From: RDXT01 sp033762375
GTDB lineage: Bacteria; Bacteroidota; Bacteroidia; J057
Length of the DNA stretch: 64,000 nucleotides
Assembly (NCBI GenBank): GCA_033762375.1
Contig: JANRLQ010000017.1
Span: 1-64,000, forward strand
Direction: 5' to 3'
The position numbers and the translations under genes are program-made. Of the stretch, positions 13,228 to 22,403 are shown piece by piece (position 1 is the first letter of the stretch; each line of letters begins with the position of its first letter). A model generated the notes under the pieces. It had not been told where the DNA came from, searched no databases, and saw only the letters and a list, made by a program, of their open reading frames with translations.

Positions 13228-16200
13228 TCAGTCTTTGACGATCTTGACAAGGGCCGCCTGGCCTCCGGAGACAATGCGCAGGACATAGTGCCCTGCGGGC
13301 AGGTCCCCTGCTTCCAGCTCCAGCGCCTGAGGTCCGGCAGGCCGCAAGGCCGCAGAGCCCGCATGCCGCAGCTCGCGGCCCATCATATCCAGGAGCGTGA
13401 CCTCCACAGCCGCAGGCCGCACCAGGTCACAGGTGATGGAGATCCGGTCCACAAATGGGTTTGGATATACCTGTACCCCTGCGCTGGTCACCGGCAGGTC
13501 TTCAATCCCGACATTCAGTACCCGATTGCCCGTGGCATACCATACCCCCCACTTGGCATCACCGATCAGGCCCGTGGCGTTGCCGACAGGGGTGATCTTG
13601 TTGGAGCCGAGTGAAATGACCGCGATCAGGCTGTCATTGTTGGTCGAGAGGGCATTAAAGATCATCTTGTCGTCCAGCTTGGAGAAATCCGGATACCCGA
13701 GGATGTTCTGCTGGGTGAAGATGGTGCCCAGGTCACCGGACTCAATATTGGCTGCGACGACGGAGTACTCGGCCGTATTGTTGTCTATATAGTCAAAGGC
13801 AACAACGGATACTGAGTTTTTGGAGAAGACTGCATTGCCGATGCTGATACCTGCCGGGAGATTGGTGTAGAGCTTGACGACGGTGCCATCTCCATAATCA
13901 TTGGTAGCCCGGTTCCAGGTCCGGATAAAGTTCACGTCCCAGTACGACAGGTCTGTCCCGAGGCTGTTGGTATATTCATTATACGCATCGTACATGATGT
14001 ACTCTCCGGTGTGGTCCCACTCGATGGCATCAGCATACAGTACCCCACCCGCATTCACACCGCCGCTGGCAGTGGTCGGGTTGTATATCCGGTATTTGAC
14101 GCCTGTAATAGGATTGGCGGCGAGGTTAAAGACATAAATAGAGGTATCTACCTCGGTGGAGATCGCGGCAAGGCGGTTGCCATCACGGGAGATGGCTACG
14201 TTGTCCCAGAAGGGCGCCGAGCTCACCTGTACCTGCTGCGGATTGGCTGCATTCATAAACAAGCCATAGATATGATGGTCTTCTCCCACAAAATATCCTA
14301 CGCTGCCGTTGTCGCTGACGCTGATGCGGTTGAGCGGGGTGACCTGGCTCAGGGCCTGGAAGTTTGACCCCACCGTACTGGAGATATACAACTCCGTGGG
14401 ATCGGCCGGATTGGTGTCTGTGCTCACGATAAAGTCAGGACCGGGATTGACCGGGAGCTGGTACTGATAGTTCTGGCCACCGGTACCTCCACCGCCGCCA
14501 CCGCCCGTATTGTCGAGGATACCGACCTGATCAAAAGCCGTTTTGGCGGCGCTGACCTCAGCGGAGTTAGCACCGTGCAGGTCTGTCGCGGCCTGGACCA
14601 CCGCCAGGCGGCAGTCAATAAACTGCGAAGAACGGGTGAGATAATCTTTGAGGGCCTTGTAATATACTTTTTCGGCTTTGTCCTTGCCTACAGCCGTCGC
14701 AAACTTATAAAACGCCCAGTTGACAATCCCGCTGTTGATGTGTACCCCGCCGTTGTCTTCAGGCCCGGTATAAATTTCACTCATGGTACGGGGCTGCCAT
14801 CCATTGTCATTGAGGCTGGAGCCGCCATTGTGGGGATCGGACATGCTGCGCAGGGCACCTGAAGGAAAGGCGCTCAGCTTCACGACTTCTTCGCCCAGAA
14901 GCCAGTCGTCCCGGTCAATCATAACCCCGAAGATATCGGCAAAAGACTCGTTCAGCGCGCCTGACTGGCCCTGGTACTCCAGGTTGGCGGTACCCTGCAC
15001 TACCCCGTGTGACATCTCGTGGCCGGCTACATCCAGTGAGCCAGACAGCGGTTTAAAGGCCGTGCGGCCATTGCCATAAAACATGGCAGCTCCGTTCCAG
15101 AAGGCATTGTCCAGCCCGCCGTTGTCGTCGTCGGCAACATTGATGAAGGAGTAGATGTCCCCCCCGGTACCGTTGATCGAGTTGCGCTGGTGGGTATTGA
15201 GGAAGTAGGTATAGGCCTTGCCTCCGTTTACGTGGGCAGAGACCGCTTTATTGGACCAGGTATTGGCACTGGTCGAGGTCACGTAGGTAAAGTTATTGGC
15301 CTGGACATTGGCATTGTTGGCATCACCCGTGAGGATGTACCCTGTTCCTTCAGCCGGGAGGCTATTGGTGGGGCCGGTGTACATCGGACGGCTGGCATCC
15401 ACCATATAATATTGCCCATTGGTGTTCTGAAACAACTGGAGGGTCTGCAGGACGCCATTCAGGTCTGTGCCGGAACCCTGGACCGGACCTACTGAGCAGG
15501 TGTGGTCATACGCGTGCAGCACAGCACCAGACTGGGCATCCACAAAGTACTCCATGCGGTGTACCTGATTGGGGCGCACGGTCACATGCCAGGTCAGGCG
15601 GGGCAGGGCCTGGTAGGTGGCCGGCGTATAAACGACCAGCTCCGCGACCGGGGCTGTATATCCCAGCACCTGCTGCCAGGAGGTGGAGAGGGGTACGACC
15701 GGGTGATGGGTGCCCGCCTGGGCTTCAGCCGTGGCGGAGGCCGTAGCCGCATCTACCGCGGGCGTAGCCGTGGGCAATCCGGGCTCTGGGCGGTAACGGC
15801 CTGTCATGATCACCTCGCCGGATGGAGCGAAGTGCAGGACAATCTCGCCCCCATACACAGGTATGCCGTTCCACACCTGGTTCAGGTGGACATGGGTACG
15901 CTGGTCGGCATCCATCTCGATCCGATGCGCCTCAAATGCCTGGGCGGCATCTGGGAGCCGCAGGGCAGGACTCATATCTCCCAGCCATGCCAGGGCGGCA
16001 ACGGTAGCCTCGGTTTCGTCCCGGAGGATTTGGTTGCGGGTATTGGGAGAAGAAGTTTTGATCATAATCGGCAGGCCCTCTTCCTGGTAGCGGATATCCG
16101 TGATGATCAGCCCGGACTGGGCGGCTACTGGCATCTGAAACGGAACAGGCTGGTACAGTGTAGCCAGGGGAGCAGCTCCGAGAAGGGAGGCATCGCGGTA

Positions 16201-16332
16201 CTCAACCGGAAATCCCGGGGTGCCCGTGCCAGAAGGCTGCTTGGCGCGCTGTTTAAAAGGCGTCTGGGCTATCCCGGTCAGGGCTCCCGCCAGCAGACCA
16301 GCCGCCAGCATGATAGGTAATGAATTTTTCAT
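13228..16332 (-). CDS. Secreted M4 (thermolysin-like) metalloprotease with T9SS tail
   Basis: A 1034-residue secreted zinc protease. After a signal peptide (about residues 1-22) comes an FTP/PepSY-type propeptide (to about 280), then the catalytic domain with HEMSH at 438-442, NESFADIFG (Glu462 as third zinc ligand) and the catalytic-site histidine in GGVHINSGI (His531). A glycine-rich linker (about 610-619) leads to a roughly 330-residue region resembling TolB/PD40 propeller blades, and a T9SS C-terminal domain (about 955-1034, VQVYPNPFVDRI ... GHYVLRIV). Substrates are extracellular proteins; the propeller may bind them. Translated 18 bp after the small lipoprotein gene upstream, so probably co-transcribed with it. 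Confidence 0.93.
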   Translation of the reverse strand: MKNSLPIMLAAGLLAGALTGIAQTPFKQRAKQPSGTGTPGFPVEYRDASLLGAAPLATLYQPVPFQMPVAAQSGLIITDIRYQEEGLPIMIKTSSPNTRNQILRDETEATVAALAWLGDMSPALRLPDAAQAFEAHRIEMDADQRTHVHLNQVWNGIPVYGGEIVLHFAPSGEVIMTGRYRPEPGLPTATPAVDAATASATAEAQAGTHHPVVPLSTSWQQVLGYTAPVAELVVYTPATYQALPRLTWHVTVRPNQVHRMEYFVDAQSGAVLHAYDHTCSVGPVQGSGTDLNGVLQTLQLFQNTNGQYYMVDASRPMYTGPTNSLPAEGTGYILTGDANNANVQANNFTYVTSTSANTWSNKAVSAHVNGGKAYTYFLNTHQRNSINGTGGDIYSFINVADDDNGGLDNAFWNGAAMFYGNGRTAFKPLSGSLDVAGHEMSHGVVQGTANLEYQGQSGALNESFADIFGVMIDRDDWLLGEEVVKLSAFPSGALRSMSDPHNGGSSLNDNGWQPRTMSEIYTGPEDNGGVHINSGIVNWAFYKFATAVGKDKAEKVYYKALKDYLTRSSQFIDCRLAVVQAATDLHGANSAEVSAAKTAFDQVGILDNTGGGGGGGTGGQNYQYQLPVNPGPDFIVSTDTNPADPTELYISSTVGSNFQALSQVTPLNRISVSDNGSVGYFVGEDHHIYGLFMNAANPQQVQVSSAPFWDNVAISRDGNRLAAISTEVDTSIYVFNLAANPITGVKYRIYNPTTASGGVNAGGVLYADAIEWDHTGEYIMYDAYNEYTNSLGTDLSYWDVNFIRTWNRATNDYGDGTVVKLYTNLPAGISIGNAVFSKNSVSVVAFDYIDNNTAEYSVVAANIESGDLGTIFTQQNILGYPDFSKLDDKMIFNALSTNNDSLIAVISLGSNKITPVGNATGLIGDAKWGVWYATGNRVLNVGIEDLPVTSAGVQVYPNPFVDRISITCDLVRPAAVEVTLLDMMGRELRHAGSAALRPAGPQALELEAGDLPAGHYVLRIVSGGQAALVKIVKD

Positions 16333-16350
16333 GATGGAAAATATCTTGCG

Positions 16351-16779
16351 TTATTCGGTGATTTGGGTAAGGGTGGTCAGTTCTGTATAAAAAGCCTGGA
16401 TTTCAGGTTTAACCTTGGTCGCAAAGTCGCCCCAGACGACATTGCCTTGCTGGTCGGGACTTTTGTACCGGACAAAATAGTACATATTACCCGGTACATT
16501 CAGCTCCATACCGGGAATGCCCAGGGTTTCAGCCTTCTGTATCAGGGTACGGGCCTGAGATTTGCCCACTTTTTTTACCAATTCAAATGAGTCTGTGCGG
16601 GATTTTTGTACGTAGAGGTATCCGTCTTCCAGGAGGGCATACGTAGTGACAGCACCCGTGATACCGCCTCCGGACCCAAAAATCAACTGCCGATCCGGAA
16701 ATACGTCTGGCTGGACTTGACGGGACTTGCAGCTCAGGATCAATATCAGCAAGCCCAAAACAGGTAAAAACTTTCGCAT
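16351..16779 (-). CDS. Small lipoprotein of unknown function
   Basis: A 142-residue protein starting at ATG 16777-16779 (MRKFLPVLGLLILILSC); lipobox ILSC marks lipidation at Cys17. The longer in-frame extension to 16953 is rejected because it would bury the signal peptide. The mature part has a GSGGGITGAVTTYALLEDG motif and FxLVKKVGKSQARTLIQKA, a pattern common to small Bacteroidota lipoproteins of unknown role. It lies 18 bp upstream of the M4 protease gene and may form an operon with it, possibly as an envelope-side inhibitor or chaperone; that role is speculation from position only. Confidence 0.75.
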   Translation of the reverse strand: MRKFLPVLGLLILILSCKSRQVQPDVFPDRQLIFGSGGGITGAVTTYALLEDGYLYVQKSRTDSFELVKKVGKSQARTLIQKAETLGIPGMELNVPGNMYYFVRYKSPDQQGNVVWGDFATKVKPEIQAFYTELTTLTQITE

Positions 16780-16947
16780 GAGAGGGTGTTTAGGATGGGA
16801 TGAAAAATTACTCCGTGTGAATAACGGAAAAACACCCTTAATTAGGATATTCCCATGCAGAAGTGCAAAGATTTTTCTTGGGTATCGGTATGACAAAACA
16901 CCCGTCCTATCCGGCGGGACGGAAATTATAGGGTAAGCGGCAGCTAT

Positions 16948-16964
16948 TTGCACAGTTTCTGCAA
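16948..16964. promoter_or_regulatory. Possible operator upstream of marR-type gene
   Basis: TTGCA (16948-16952) and TGCAA (16960-16964) form an inverted repeat with a 7-nt spacer, 46 bp upstream of the MarR-family start. Size and position fit a MarR autoregulatory site, but five-base arms can occur by chance. Confidence 0.3.
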
Positions 16965-17009
16965 GATAGTCCTATATTGTCATCTATATTCGTAACTGCC
17001 TGCAACCAC

Positions 17010-17462
17010 ATGAAGCTGGAAGATGCCATTCAGCAGAAGACGCCTTTTAAATCACCGATCCATAAAGCGGTGGTTAATATTATCTATACCCATAACTGGC
17101 TGGTGGACCAGCAGCGGGACATCCTGCGGTATGCGGACATCACACCACAGCAATATAATGTACTCCGCATCCTGCGCGGGCAACGCCCCAATCCGATCTC
17201 AACCTCTGATATCCGGGACCGGATGCTGGACAGGATGTCGGACGTCTCCCGCATCGTGGCCCGCCTGATGAAAAAAAATCTCGTCATACGCCGCACCTGT
17301 AATGCCGACAAACGCCTGGTAGATGTCCTCATCACGGATGAAGGCATGGCCCTGCTCGACAGCATAGATACTCAGTATCCGTCTTTTGAGGGCAGCACCC
17401 TCAACCTGAGCCCGGAGGAGGCCCACCAGCTCAATGAACTGCTCGACAAAATGCGGTCCTGA
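17010..17462 (+). CDS. MarR-family transcriptional regulator
   Basis: A 150-residue winged-helix regulator starting MKLEDAIQQK at ATG 17010; the upstream in-frame ATG at 16977 lies within the probable promoter and is not preferred. The DNA-binding core is visible as ITPQQYNVLRILRG, followed by ISTSDIRDRMLDRMSDVSRIVARLMKKNLV (recognition helix) and the wing RRTCNADKRLVDVLITDEG, in which the conserved Asp-x-Arg is present. MarR dimers usually repress their own gene and neighbours until a ligand binds. The gene is convergent with a beta-barrel gene 7 bp away, so its regulon is not evident from context. A palindrome upstream may be its own site. Confidence 0.9.
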   Translation: MKLEDAIQQKTPFKSPIHKAVVNIIYTHNWLVDQQRDILRYADITPQQYNVLRILRGQRPNPISTSDIRDRMLDRMSDVSRIVARLMKKNLVIRRTCNADKRLVDVLITDEGMALLDSIDTQYPSFEGSTLNLSPEEAHQLNELLDKMRS

Positions 17463-17469
17463 GCAGGTA

Positions 17470-17964
17470 TTATTTAAATGTGTAGCGGACTGACAATGCC
17501 CCATTGACCACCCAGCGGTCATCCTGCTCTACCCCTGTCAGGTTGAGCATAGGTTTCCAGTCTATCCCAAAACTCACCGGGACTTTTTCCGGGCAGTACT
17601 CTGCCCCCGCAATGGCATCCAGGCCCAGGATGACCCGGCTTTCACCCGTAAAGAGGGGATTTTCTTTGAGGCGGTTCCAATAACCGGCATGCACCCCGCC
17701 ACCCGCAAAAACCGACAGGCCCGCCAGCGGAAATGGCTCAATATGACGCACCCCCAGTCCGGTAAGTCCCAGCCCACGCTGCTGAATGTGGAGAATACCC
17801 TCCACCGCCCAGGCGGGCCGTACAAAATGTTTGGCGGTAATCCCGGCGCTCCCATCTATCCGGAGGCCCAGGGCTGTCTGGTAGGATTGCGCCCGGAGAG
17901 AAATAACAGTACCTGCCAGCAGGCTCACCAGCAGAATTACACAAACGATCGGGTTGTTTTTCAT
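17470..17964 (-). CDS. Outer-membrane beta-barrel protein, small
   Basis: A 164-residue protein starting MKNNPIVCVILLVSLLAG with a signal peptide cut near LRAQ. Alternating hydrophobic strands with glycine-rich turns (GLRIDGSAGITAKHF, LSVFAGGGVHAGYW) and a C-terminal aromatic-ended strand (ALSVRYTFK) indicate an eight-stranded OmpW/OmpA-like barrel. It is 7 bp from the convergent marR stop codon and 114 bp downstream of the DUF2007 gene, from which a terminator separates it. No function can be assigned beyond an outer-membrane location. Confidence 0.75.
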   Translation of the reverse strand: MKNNPIVCVILLVSLLAGTVISLRAQSYQTALGLRIDGSAGITAKHFVRPAWAVEGILHIQQRGLGLTGLGVRHIEPFPLAGLSVFAGGGVHAGYWNRLKENPLFTGESRVILGLDAIAGAEYCPEKVPVSFGIDWKPMLNLTGVEQDDRWVVNGALSVRYTFK

Positions 17965-18030
17965 TATCATGGAGTTATACTCCATAGACAAGCGCGGCGC
18001 AGTGGCGTTGCATATCTCCTGTCAGGATAC

Positions 18031-18055
18031 AAAAAAGGCCACCTGAGCGGCGGCC
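18031..18055 (-). terminator. Terminator of DUF2007 gene
   Basis: Read on the minus strand, GGCCGCC-GCTCA-GGTGGCC forms a 7-bp stem with one G-U pair, followed by TTTTTT. Confidence 0.7.
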
Positions 18056-18078
18056 CTGATATATAGATCTTGTACCGC

Positions 18079-18462
18079 TCAGCCGACAGAGGCAGAGCGC
18101 AGGCCCCTGAGCATCAGCCACCCTCCGGCGAAGGCCAGCCCGGCAACCAGGATTCTGAAAAACGTCACGTCTATCGAAACCTGGGTCAGCCCCAGTACCA
18201 CAGCACACAGCATACATACCAACCCCAGGATACGCATTCCCTCTCCCGCTATCTCGGGCTCAGGGCCATGGGTACGCCTGTCGAGCAGGATCTGAGCATC
18301 ACGAAGGTCCTCCAGGGGCACACGCAGGACCCAGTAACGTGTCTGATCGTCTTCCCGGTGAAGCGCTGTCACGCAGGTTATTCCTTCATTCCGCAGCATC
18401 TCCGCATAGTGGCCAGCTATTGTCTCCGACGAAAACCGGCCCAATCTTTCCAGCTTTTGCAT
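18079..18462 (-). CDS. DUF2007-like membrane protein
   Basis: A 127-residue protein. The N-terminal 65 residues (FSSETIAGHYAEMLRNEGI ... YWVLRVPLEDLRDAQILL) match the DUF2007 'putative signal transducing protein' fold, a GlnB-like alpha-beta domain. Residues about 75-122 form two transmembrane helices (MRILGLVCMLCAVVLGL and FFRILVAGLAFAGGWLML). Similar DUF2007-membrane fusions are common in Bacteroidota and have no proven role. It has its own terminator and no functional partner next to it. Confidence 0.7.
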   Translation of the reverse strand: MQKLERLGRFSSETIAGHYAEMLRNEGITCVTALHREDDQTRYWVLRVPLEDLRDAQILLDRRTHGPEPEIAGEGMRILGLVCMLCAVVLGLTQVSIDVTFFRILVAGLAFAGGWLMLRGLRSASVG

Positions 18463-18656
18463 AGTGGGTCTCGGATAATACAGGTATCAATTGTTCAATC
18501 TAGTGATATTCTACGAGATTTCCAACGTTAGGCTCTGTTTTTTCAGGTAAAAGATACGATTGTGAAACTATTTTTCATAAAACATTGATGGTCAACTATT
18601 TAAAAACAATCTGGAAAAAATATCCGCCTTGCCATGAAAAGTCAGCAGGCTTATCC

Positions 18657-18664
18657 TACTTTTG
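18657..18664 (+). promoter_or_regulatory. -7 box of polyprenyl synthase gene
   Basis: TACTTTTG matches TAnnTTTG. A TTG at 18629 with a 25-nt spacer is a poor -33 box. A transcription start near 18671 would exclude the in-frame TTG at 18662 as start codon and supports ATG 18710. Confidence 0.5.
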
Positions 18665-18709
18665 AGGCACGAATACGTTCAGACATTCTTACTTGCTCCT
18701 CCTATCCGC

Positions 18710-19675
18710 ATGCAAGCCGCAACGCTGAAAGACCTGACAGAAGCCCACCTCCGGGGGCTGGCATTTGACCAGATGGCACCTGCCAATCTCTACGAACCCA
18801 TGGCCTATATCCTCAACCTGCCCGGTAAACGGATCCGGCCTGTGCTCACCTTGCTGGCGTATCACAGCGTCAGCGGACAGGCACCTGAGCAGGCACTAAA
18901 CCTGGCAGCGGCTACTGAGTTGTTTCACAACTTCACCCTCATGCACGATGATATCATGGACCGGGCACCGGTGCGCCGGGGGCAGCCCTGTGTCCATATC
19001 AAGTGGAATGAAAACATCGCCATCCTCTCCGGAGACGCCATGTTTGCATTTTCGATGGGGCTGGTGGTGCAGGACTTTCCGGACAAAGCTGCGATCCTCG
19101 GACGGACATTTGCACGGGTGGCAATGGAGGTATGCGAGGGGCAGATGGAAGACATGGACCTGGCTGAGCAGGCACAGGCCGACATACCTGCCTATATTGA
19201 GATGATCCGCAAAAAAACGGCGGCGCTTCTGGGCGGATGCCTCAGCCTGGGCGCCCAGGCGGCCGGTGCTGATCCGGAGCTGACAGAGACCTTCCGCCTG
19301 TATGGTGAAAACCTCGGCATTGCCTTCCAGCTTCAGGATGATCTGATGGATGCCTTTCCCCCTGCCGGATTTGGTAAGCAGATCGGGGGCGATATCATCG
19401 AAAACAAAAAAACCTACCTCCTCCTCAAAGCGCTTGAACTGGCTGATACCGAACAACTCGCAGCTCTTCAGGCCCTGATGCAGGAACCCGATCCCGTGGT
19501 AAAGGTTCGGGGGGTACTGTCCATTTTTGAGACCCTGGGGATTGAGGCTTATACCCGTGACATGATAGACGCCTATTTTCATCAGGCTGTAGCCCTCGGC
19601 GATAGATTGGCAGCCCGGACGGATATAGAGCCGCTGCGCCAATATTTGCAGGAGATTTCCAGCCGGAAAATATAA
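18710..19675 (+). CDS. Polyprenyl (prenyl diphosphate) synthase
   Basis: A 321-residue all-helical trans-prenyltransferase that condenses IPP with allylic diphosphates. The first Asp-rich motif is DDIMD at 80-84, the second is QDDLMDAF, and GKRIRPVLTLLA marks the N-terminal substrate region. The sequence before the first Asp motif (FHNFTLMH) has Phe at position -5 and Thr at -4, so product length (C15 to C20 or longer) is not clear. The start at ATG 18710 (MQAATLKDLT) is supported by a -7 box at 18657. No other isoprenoid gene is adjacent; the product could serve menaquinone, carotenoid or undecaprenyl synthesis. Confidence 0.92.
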   Translation: MQAATLKDLTEAHLRGLAFDQMAPANLYEPMAYILNLPGKRIRPVLTLLAYHSVSGQAPEQALNLAAATELFHNFTLMHDDIMDRAPVRRGQPCVHIKWNENIAILSGDAMFAFSMGLVVQDFPDKAAILGRTFARVAMEVCEGQMEDMDLAEQAQADIPAYIEMIRKKTAALLGGCLSLGAQAAGADPELTETFRLYGENLGIAFQLQDDLMDAFPPAGFGKQIGGDIIENKKTYLLLKALELADTEQLAALQALMQEPDPVVKVRGVLSIFETLGIEAYTRDMIDAYFHQAVALGDRLAARTDIEPLRQYLQEISSRKI

Positions 19676-19827
19676 CGGGTGGCAGACAGTTAGTATTTAT
19701 TCCTCTTGTTGTATTTTATCCACTGAAAATATTTCTCAATTTACAATGAAAGTTTAACCGGATAATTAGCCTGGTAAATCACCAGATTGGGTGCAGCTTG
19801 CATCAGGTTTAATTGATCGTATCCGGT

Positions 19828-20472
19828 ATGCAATTTTCTATGCTGCTCGAATCCTGGATGTCGCTTGTGATCATCGGGATTACCTTGATTATCAGCATTT
19901 GGGCGCTGATAGACGAGGACTTTCGTGACAAGATGGCGATGGTGCCCTACGACATGATCATGTACCGGGAGTACTGGCGCCTGCTGACCAGTGGGCTGGT
20001 ACATGGAAGTGTGGTACACCTGACCCTGAACATGACGACTTTTTACTTTTTTGCCCCGGTTCTGGAGCGGCACCTGGGTCACTGGCAACTGGCAGGGCTG
20101 TATATGCTGGGACTTCTCCTGAGCAATGCTGCCACGGCGATCCGGTATTATCAGGACAGTAGTTATGAGGGGAGTGTGGGAGCATCCGGCGCGATCAGCG
20201 CGGTGGTGCTGAGTGCCGTAGTCTGTAATCCTTTTATGAGCCTGGGGCTCCCGGTACTCTCAGCGATGTATCCGGTGCTGACCTTGCCGGCGTATATCGC
20301 CGTCTTACTTTTTATGGCGTTTAGCCTGATTGCCAGCCTGGTGCCCCAGACCGCGCAGGGCGGCGTGAATCACGATGCGCATTTTTGGGGAGCGGTGTCC
20401 GGCATTGCCCTGACCTTTGTGTTTAATCCGCAAGTCACTGGCGTACTGCATCACTTCTGGGCCTCGCTGTAG
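19828..20472 (+). CDS. Rhomboid-family intramembrane serine protease
   Basis: A 214-residue six-helix membrane protein. It has the rhomboid elements WRLLTSGLVHGSVVHLTLNM (the H-x-x-x-N oxyanion motif), catalytic serine 120 in GASGAIS and catalytic histidine 185 in NHDAHFWGAVSG. The start MQFSMLLESW at ATG 19828 is preferred to an in-frame TTG five codons earlier. Length is typical of compact bacterial GlpG-type enzymes without a cytoplasmic domain. It is convergent with hutI, whose stop lies 2 bp away. A second rhomboid gene occurs at 60.9 kb; the two are diverged. Confidence 0.92.
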   Translation: MQFSMLLESWMSLVIIGITLIISIWALIDEDFRDKMAMVPYDMIMYREYWRLLTSGLVHGSVVHLTLNMTTFYFFAPVLERHLGHWQLAGLYMLGLLLSNAATAIRYYQDSSYEGSVGASGAISAVVLSAVVCNPFMSLGLPVLSAMYPVLTLPAYIAVLLFMAFSLIASLVPQTAQGGVNHDAHFWGAVSGIALTFVFNPQVTGVLHHFWASL

Positions 20473-20473
20473 G

Positions 20474-21718
20474 TCATGCAGCGATCACAGATCCTCCGAT
20501 GATCACGGTGGCGACAGGATTTTCGGCATAAGCATACGGAATACCCGCCAGGTCATCCATCGGGTGTGTGATCAGGATATCGGCGATCCGTCCGGGGCTG
20601 ATGGCACCGATCTGGTCTGACATGCGCAGGGCCCGGGCGGCATTGAGGGTGGCAGCTATAAGGGCTTCTTCTGGCGAAAGGCCCTGCCGCAGGCAAGCCA
20701 ATGACATCACAAAAGGCATACTGCTCCCCGGCGAGGAACCGGGATTATAATCCGTCGCCAGGGCCACGGGCAAGTCCGCCCGGATCATCTCCCGTGCAGG
20801 CGCATACGGTATCCCCAGAAAAAAAGCTACCGTAGGCAGGATGACCGGGATGGTATCTGTCCCTTGCAGGGCTGTAATGGCCGCTTCGTCCATCTGCTCC
20901 AGGTGATCCACCGACCAGGCACCTTGTTGTACGCCCACTTGTACCCCCCCTGAAATGGCCAGTTCGTTGGCGTGAATTTTGGCGGGTAGCCCTGCTTCTG
21001 CCCCCCGGCGCATGATATAGGCCGTCTCTTCCGGCGTAAAATACCCCCGGTCACAAAACACATCTATATGATCAGCCAGCCCCTCAGCCACTACCGCTGG
21101 CAACATCTTATCACAGACCAGGTCTATATATGCCTGACGGTCAGCCTTGTATGCTGCCGGAATCGCATGTGCACCCAAAAAAGTGGTGCGCACCCGCAGG
21201 GGCGTAAGCTCCCCGATGCGGCGGGCCACACGGAGGAGTTTCAGCTCACCCTCCAGGGTCAGGGCATACCCACTTTTGATCTCCAGGGTCGTCGTGCCGG
21301 TGCGCAGGGCCGCCCATGCACGGGGCAGCGCCGCCGCCAACAATGCTTCTTCAGAAAGGGTTTCACAATGACGGGCGGAGTTCAGGATGCCGCCCCCGCG
21401 GGCAGCAATTTCCTCGTAGGTCAGCCCCTGGATCCGGTCCCGAAACTCTCCCTCCCGCGTACGCGGAAATACCAGATGGGTATGGCTGTCCACAAACCCT
21501 GGCAGCACCAGCCGCCCGGTGCAGTCCATTACCTGGGTGTCTGCGTCCGGCACCGGGCAGGATGCCATCGAACCGAAGCCCGTGATGACCGCTCCTGCCG
21601 TTTGTACCCAGGCGTTTTCCAGGCAGCCTGCATGGGCCATGTCAGCCCCGCGTTTCAGGCGCTCATGGGCCGTAGCTACGGGATACAAACGGTGAATATG
21701 GGTCAGCAGCAGGGCCAT
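20474..21718 (-). CDS. hutI: Imidazolonepropionase
   Basis: A 414-residue amidohydrolase that opens the imidazolone ring in histidine degradation (imidazolone propionate to N-formimino-glutamate). Diagnostic stretches are LPGFVDSHTHLVFPRTRE (metal-binding H-x-H), the GLTYEEIAARGGGI loop, TTTLEIKSGYAL, THxxAHAIP-like TFLGAHAIP, AKIHANELA with the third metal ligand and ALATDYNPGSSPGSS. Length is normal. It is the last gene of a minus-strand run, beginning 3 bp after the stop of the coiled-coil lipoprotein gene; no other hut genes are in the window. Function is confident, the operon pairing is unusual. Confidence 0.95.
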   Translation of the reverse strand: MALLLTHIHRLYPVATAHERLKRGADMAHAGCLENAWVQTAGAVITGFGSMASCPVPDADTQVMDCTGRLVLPGFVDSHTHLVFPRTREGEFRDRIQGLTYEEIAARGGGILNSARHCETLSEEALLAAALPRAWAALRTGTTTLEIKSGYALTLEGELKLLRVARRIGELTPLRVRTTFLGAHAIPAAYKADRQAYIDLVCDKMLPAVVAEGLADHIDVFCDRGYFTPEETAYIMRRGAEAGLPAKIHANELAISGGVQVGVQQGAWSVDHLEQMDEAAITALQGTDTIPVILPTVAFFLGIPYAPAREMIRADLPVALATDYNPGSSPGSSMPFVMSLACLRQGLSPEEALIAATLNAARALRMSDQIGAISPGRIADILITHPMDDLAGIPYAYAENPVATVIIGGSVIAA

Positions 21719-21721
21719 AAA

Positions 21722-22366
21722 TCAGATCGCGCCGATGCGGGCCTCGTAGAGTTTTTTGCTCTCCTCGATGGAGGCATTCAGCTCGGTCATGATACCCGAT
21801 ACCCGCGACTCAATGCTGACCAGCCCGGCATTAATCTGGGCGACCTGCCCCATTGCAATGGCTACTTCAAGGGCTTTGATTACCTCCACGGCCTCCGTAT
21901 GCACTGCCCGGAGTTTTTCAATGGCCACGGAAGTTTTGCTGAGATTTTTTTCGTAGTCGGCACGGGTGGCGGTCAGGGCTTTCATTAGCTCATTCCGGGT
22001 TTTGGCATCACTCAGGCTCTCCGTCTGGCGCTGCATGGCGTCAAAAAGGTTTTGAGCGTCCTGCTTCAGGGCTTCGTACTCTTTGTTGAGTTGCTGCACC
22101 TGGTTGTCCACAGACTCCCATTTACCATAGACCCGCTTAAATTCAACGTCCACGTTTTTGGCGTTTTCCAGGGCTTTTTGCAGACCTGTCAGCTCGGATA
22201 CCCCATCCTCGACCTTCTGGTCCGTCTGGAGTTTTTGGTTTTCGAAGCTGTCTATCTGTGCCCGGAATTTTTTCTTGTATTTGGGCAAATCTTCCGGGCT
22301 GCCTGATTTACAGGATGATACAACCAGGGCAGACAGGAGCAGGGTGGAAAAAAGCAGGTGGCGCAT
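21722..22366 (-). CDS. Coiled-coil lipoprotein
   Basis: A 214-residue protein with lipobox VVSSC (start MRHLLFSTLL at 22366; the 52-codon in-frame extension upstream is rejected). Nearly the whole mature chain has heptad patterning (KKFRAQIDSFENQKL, LNKEYEALKQDAQNLFDAM, IEKLRAVHTEAVEVIKALE), so it should be a long alpha-helical periplasmic rod. It follows the MCE gene by 37 bp and is co-oriented, suggesting it works with that lipid-transport protein, perhaps as a periplasmic partner, in the way PqiC- or MlaB-type partners accompany MCE proteins. No sequence family was recognised. Confidence 0.75.
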   Translation of the reverse strand: MRHLLFSTLLLSALVVSSCKSGSPEDLPKYKKKFRAQIDSFENQKLQTDQKVEDGVSELTGLQKALENAKNVDVEFKRVYGKWESVDNQVQQLNKEYEALKQDAQNLFDAMQRQTESLSDAKTRNELMKALTATRADYEKNLSKTSVAIEKLRAVHTEAVEVIKALEVAIAMGQVAQINAGLVSIESRVSGIMTELNASIEESKKLYEARIGAI

Positions 22367-22403
22367 AGGGTTGACAGGAAAAACCGGGGATTCCGGACTA
22401 AGG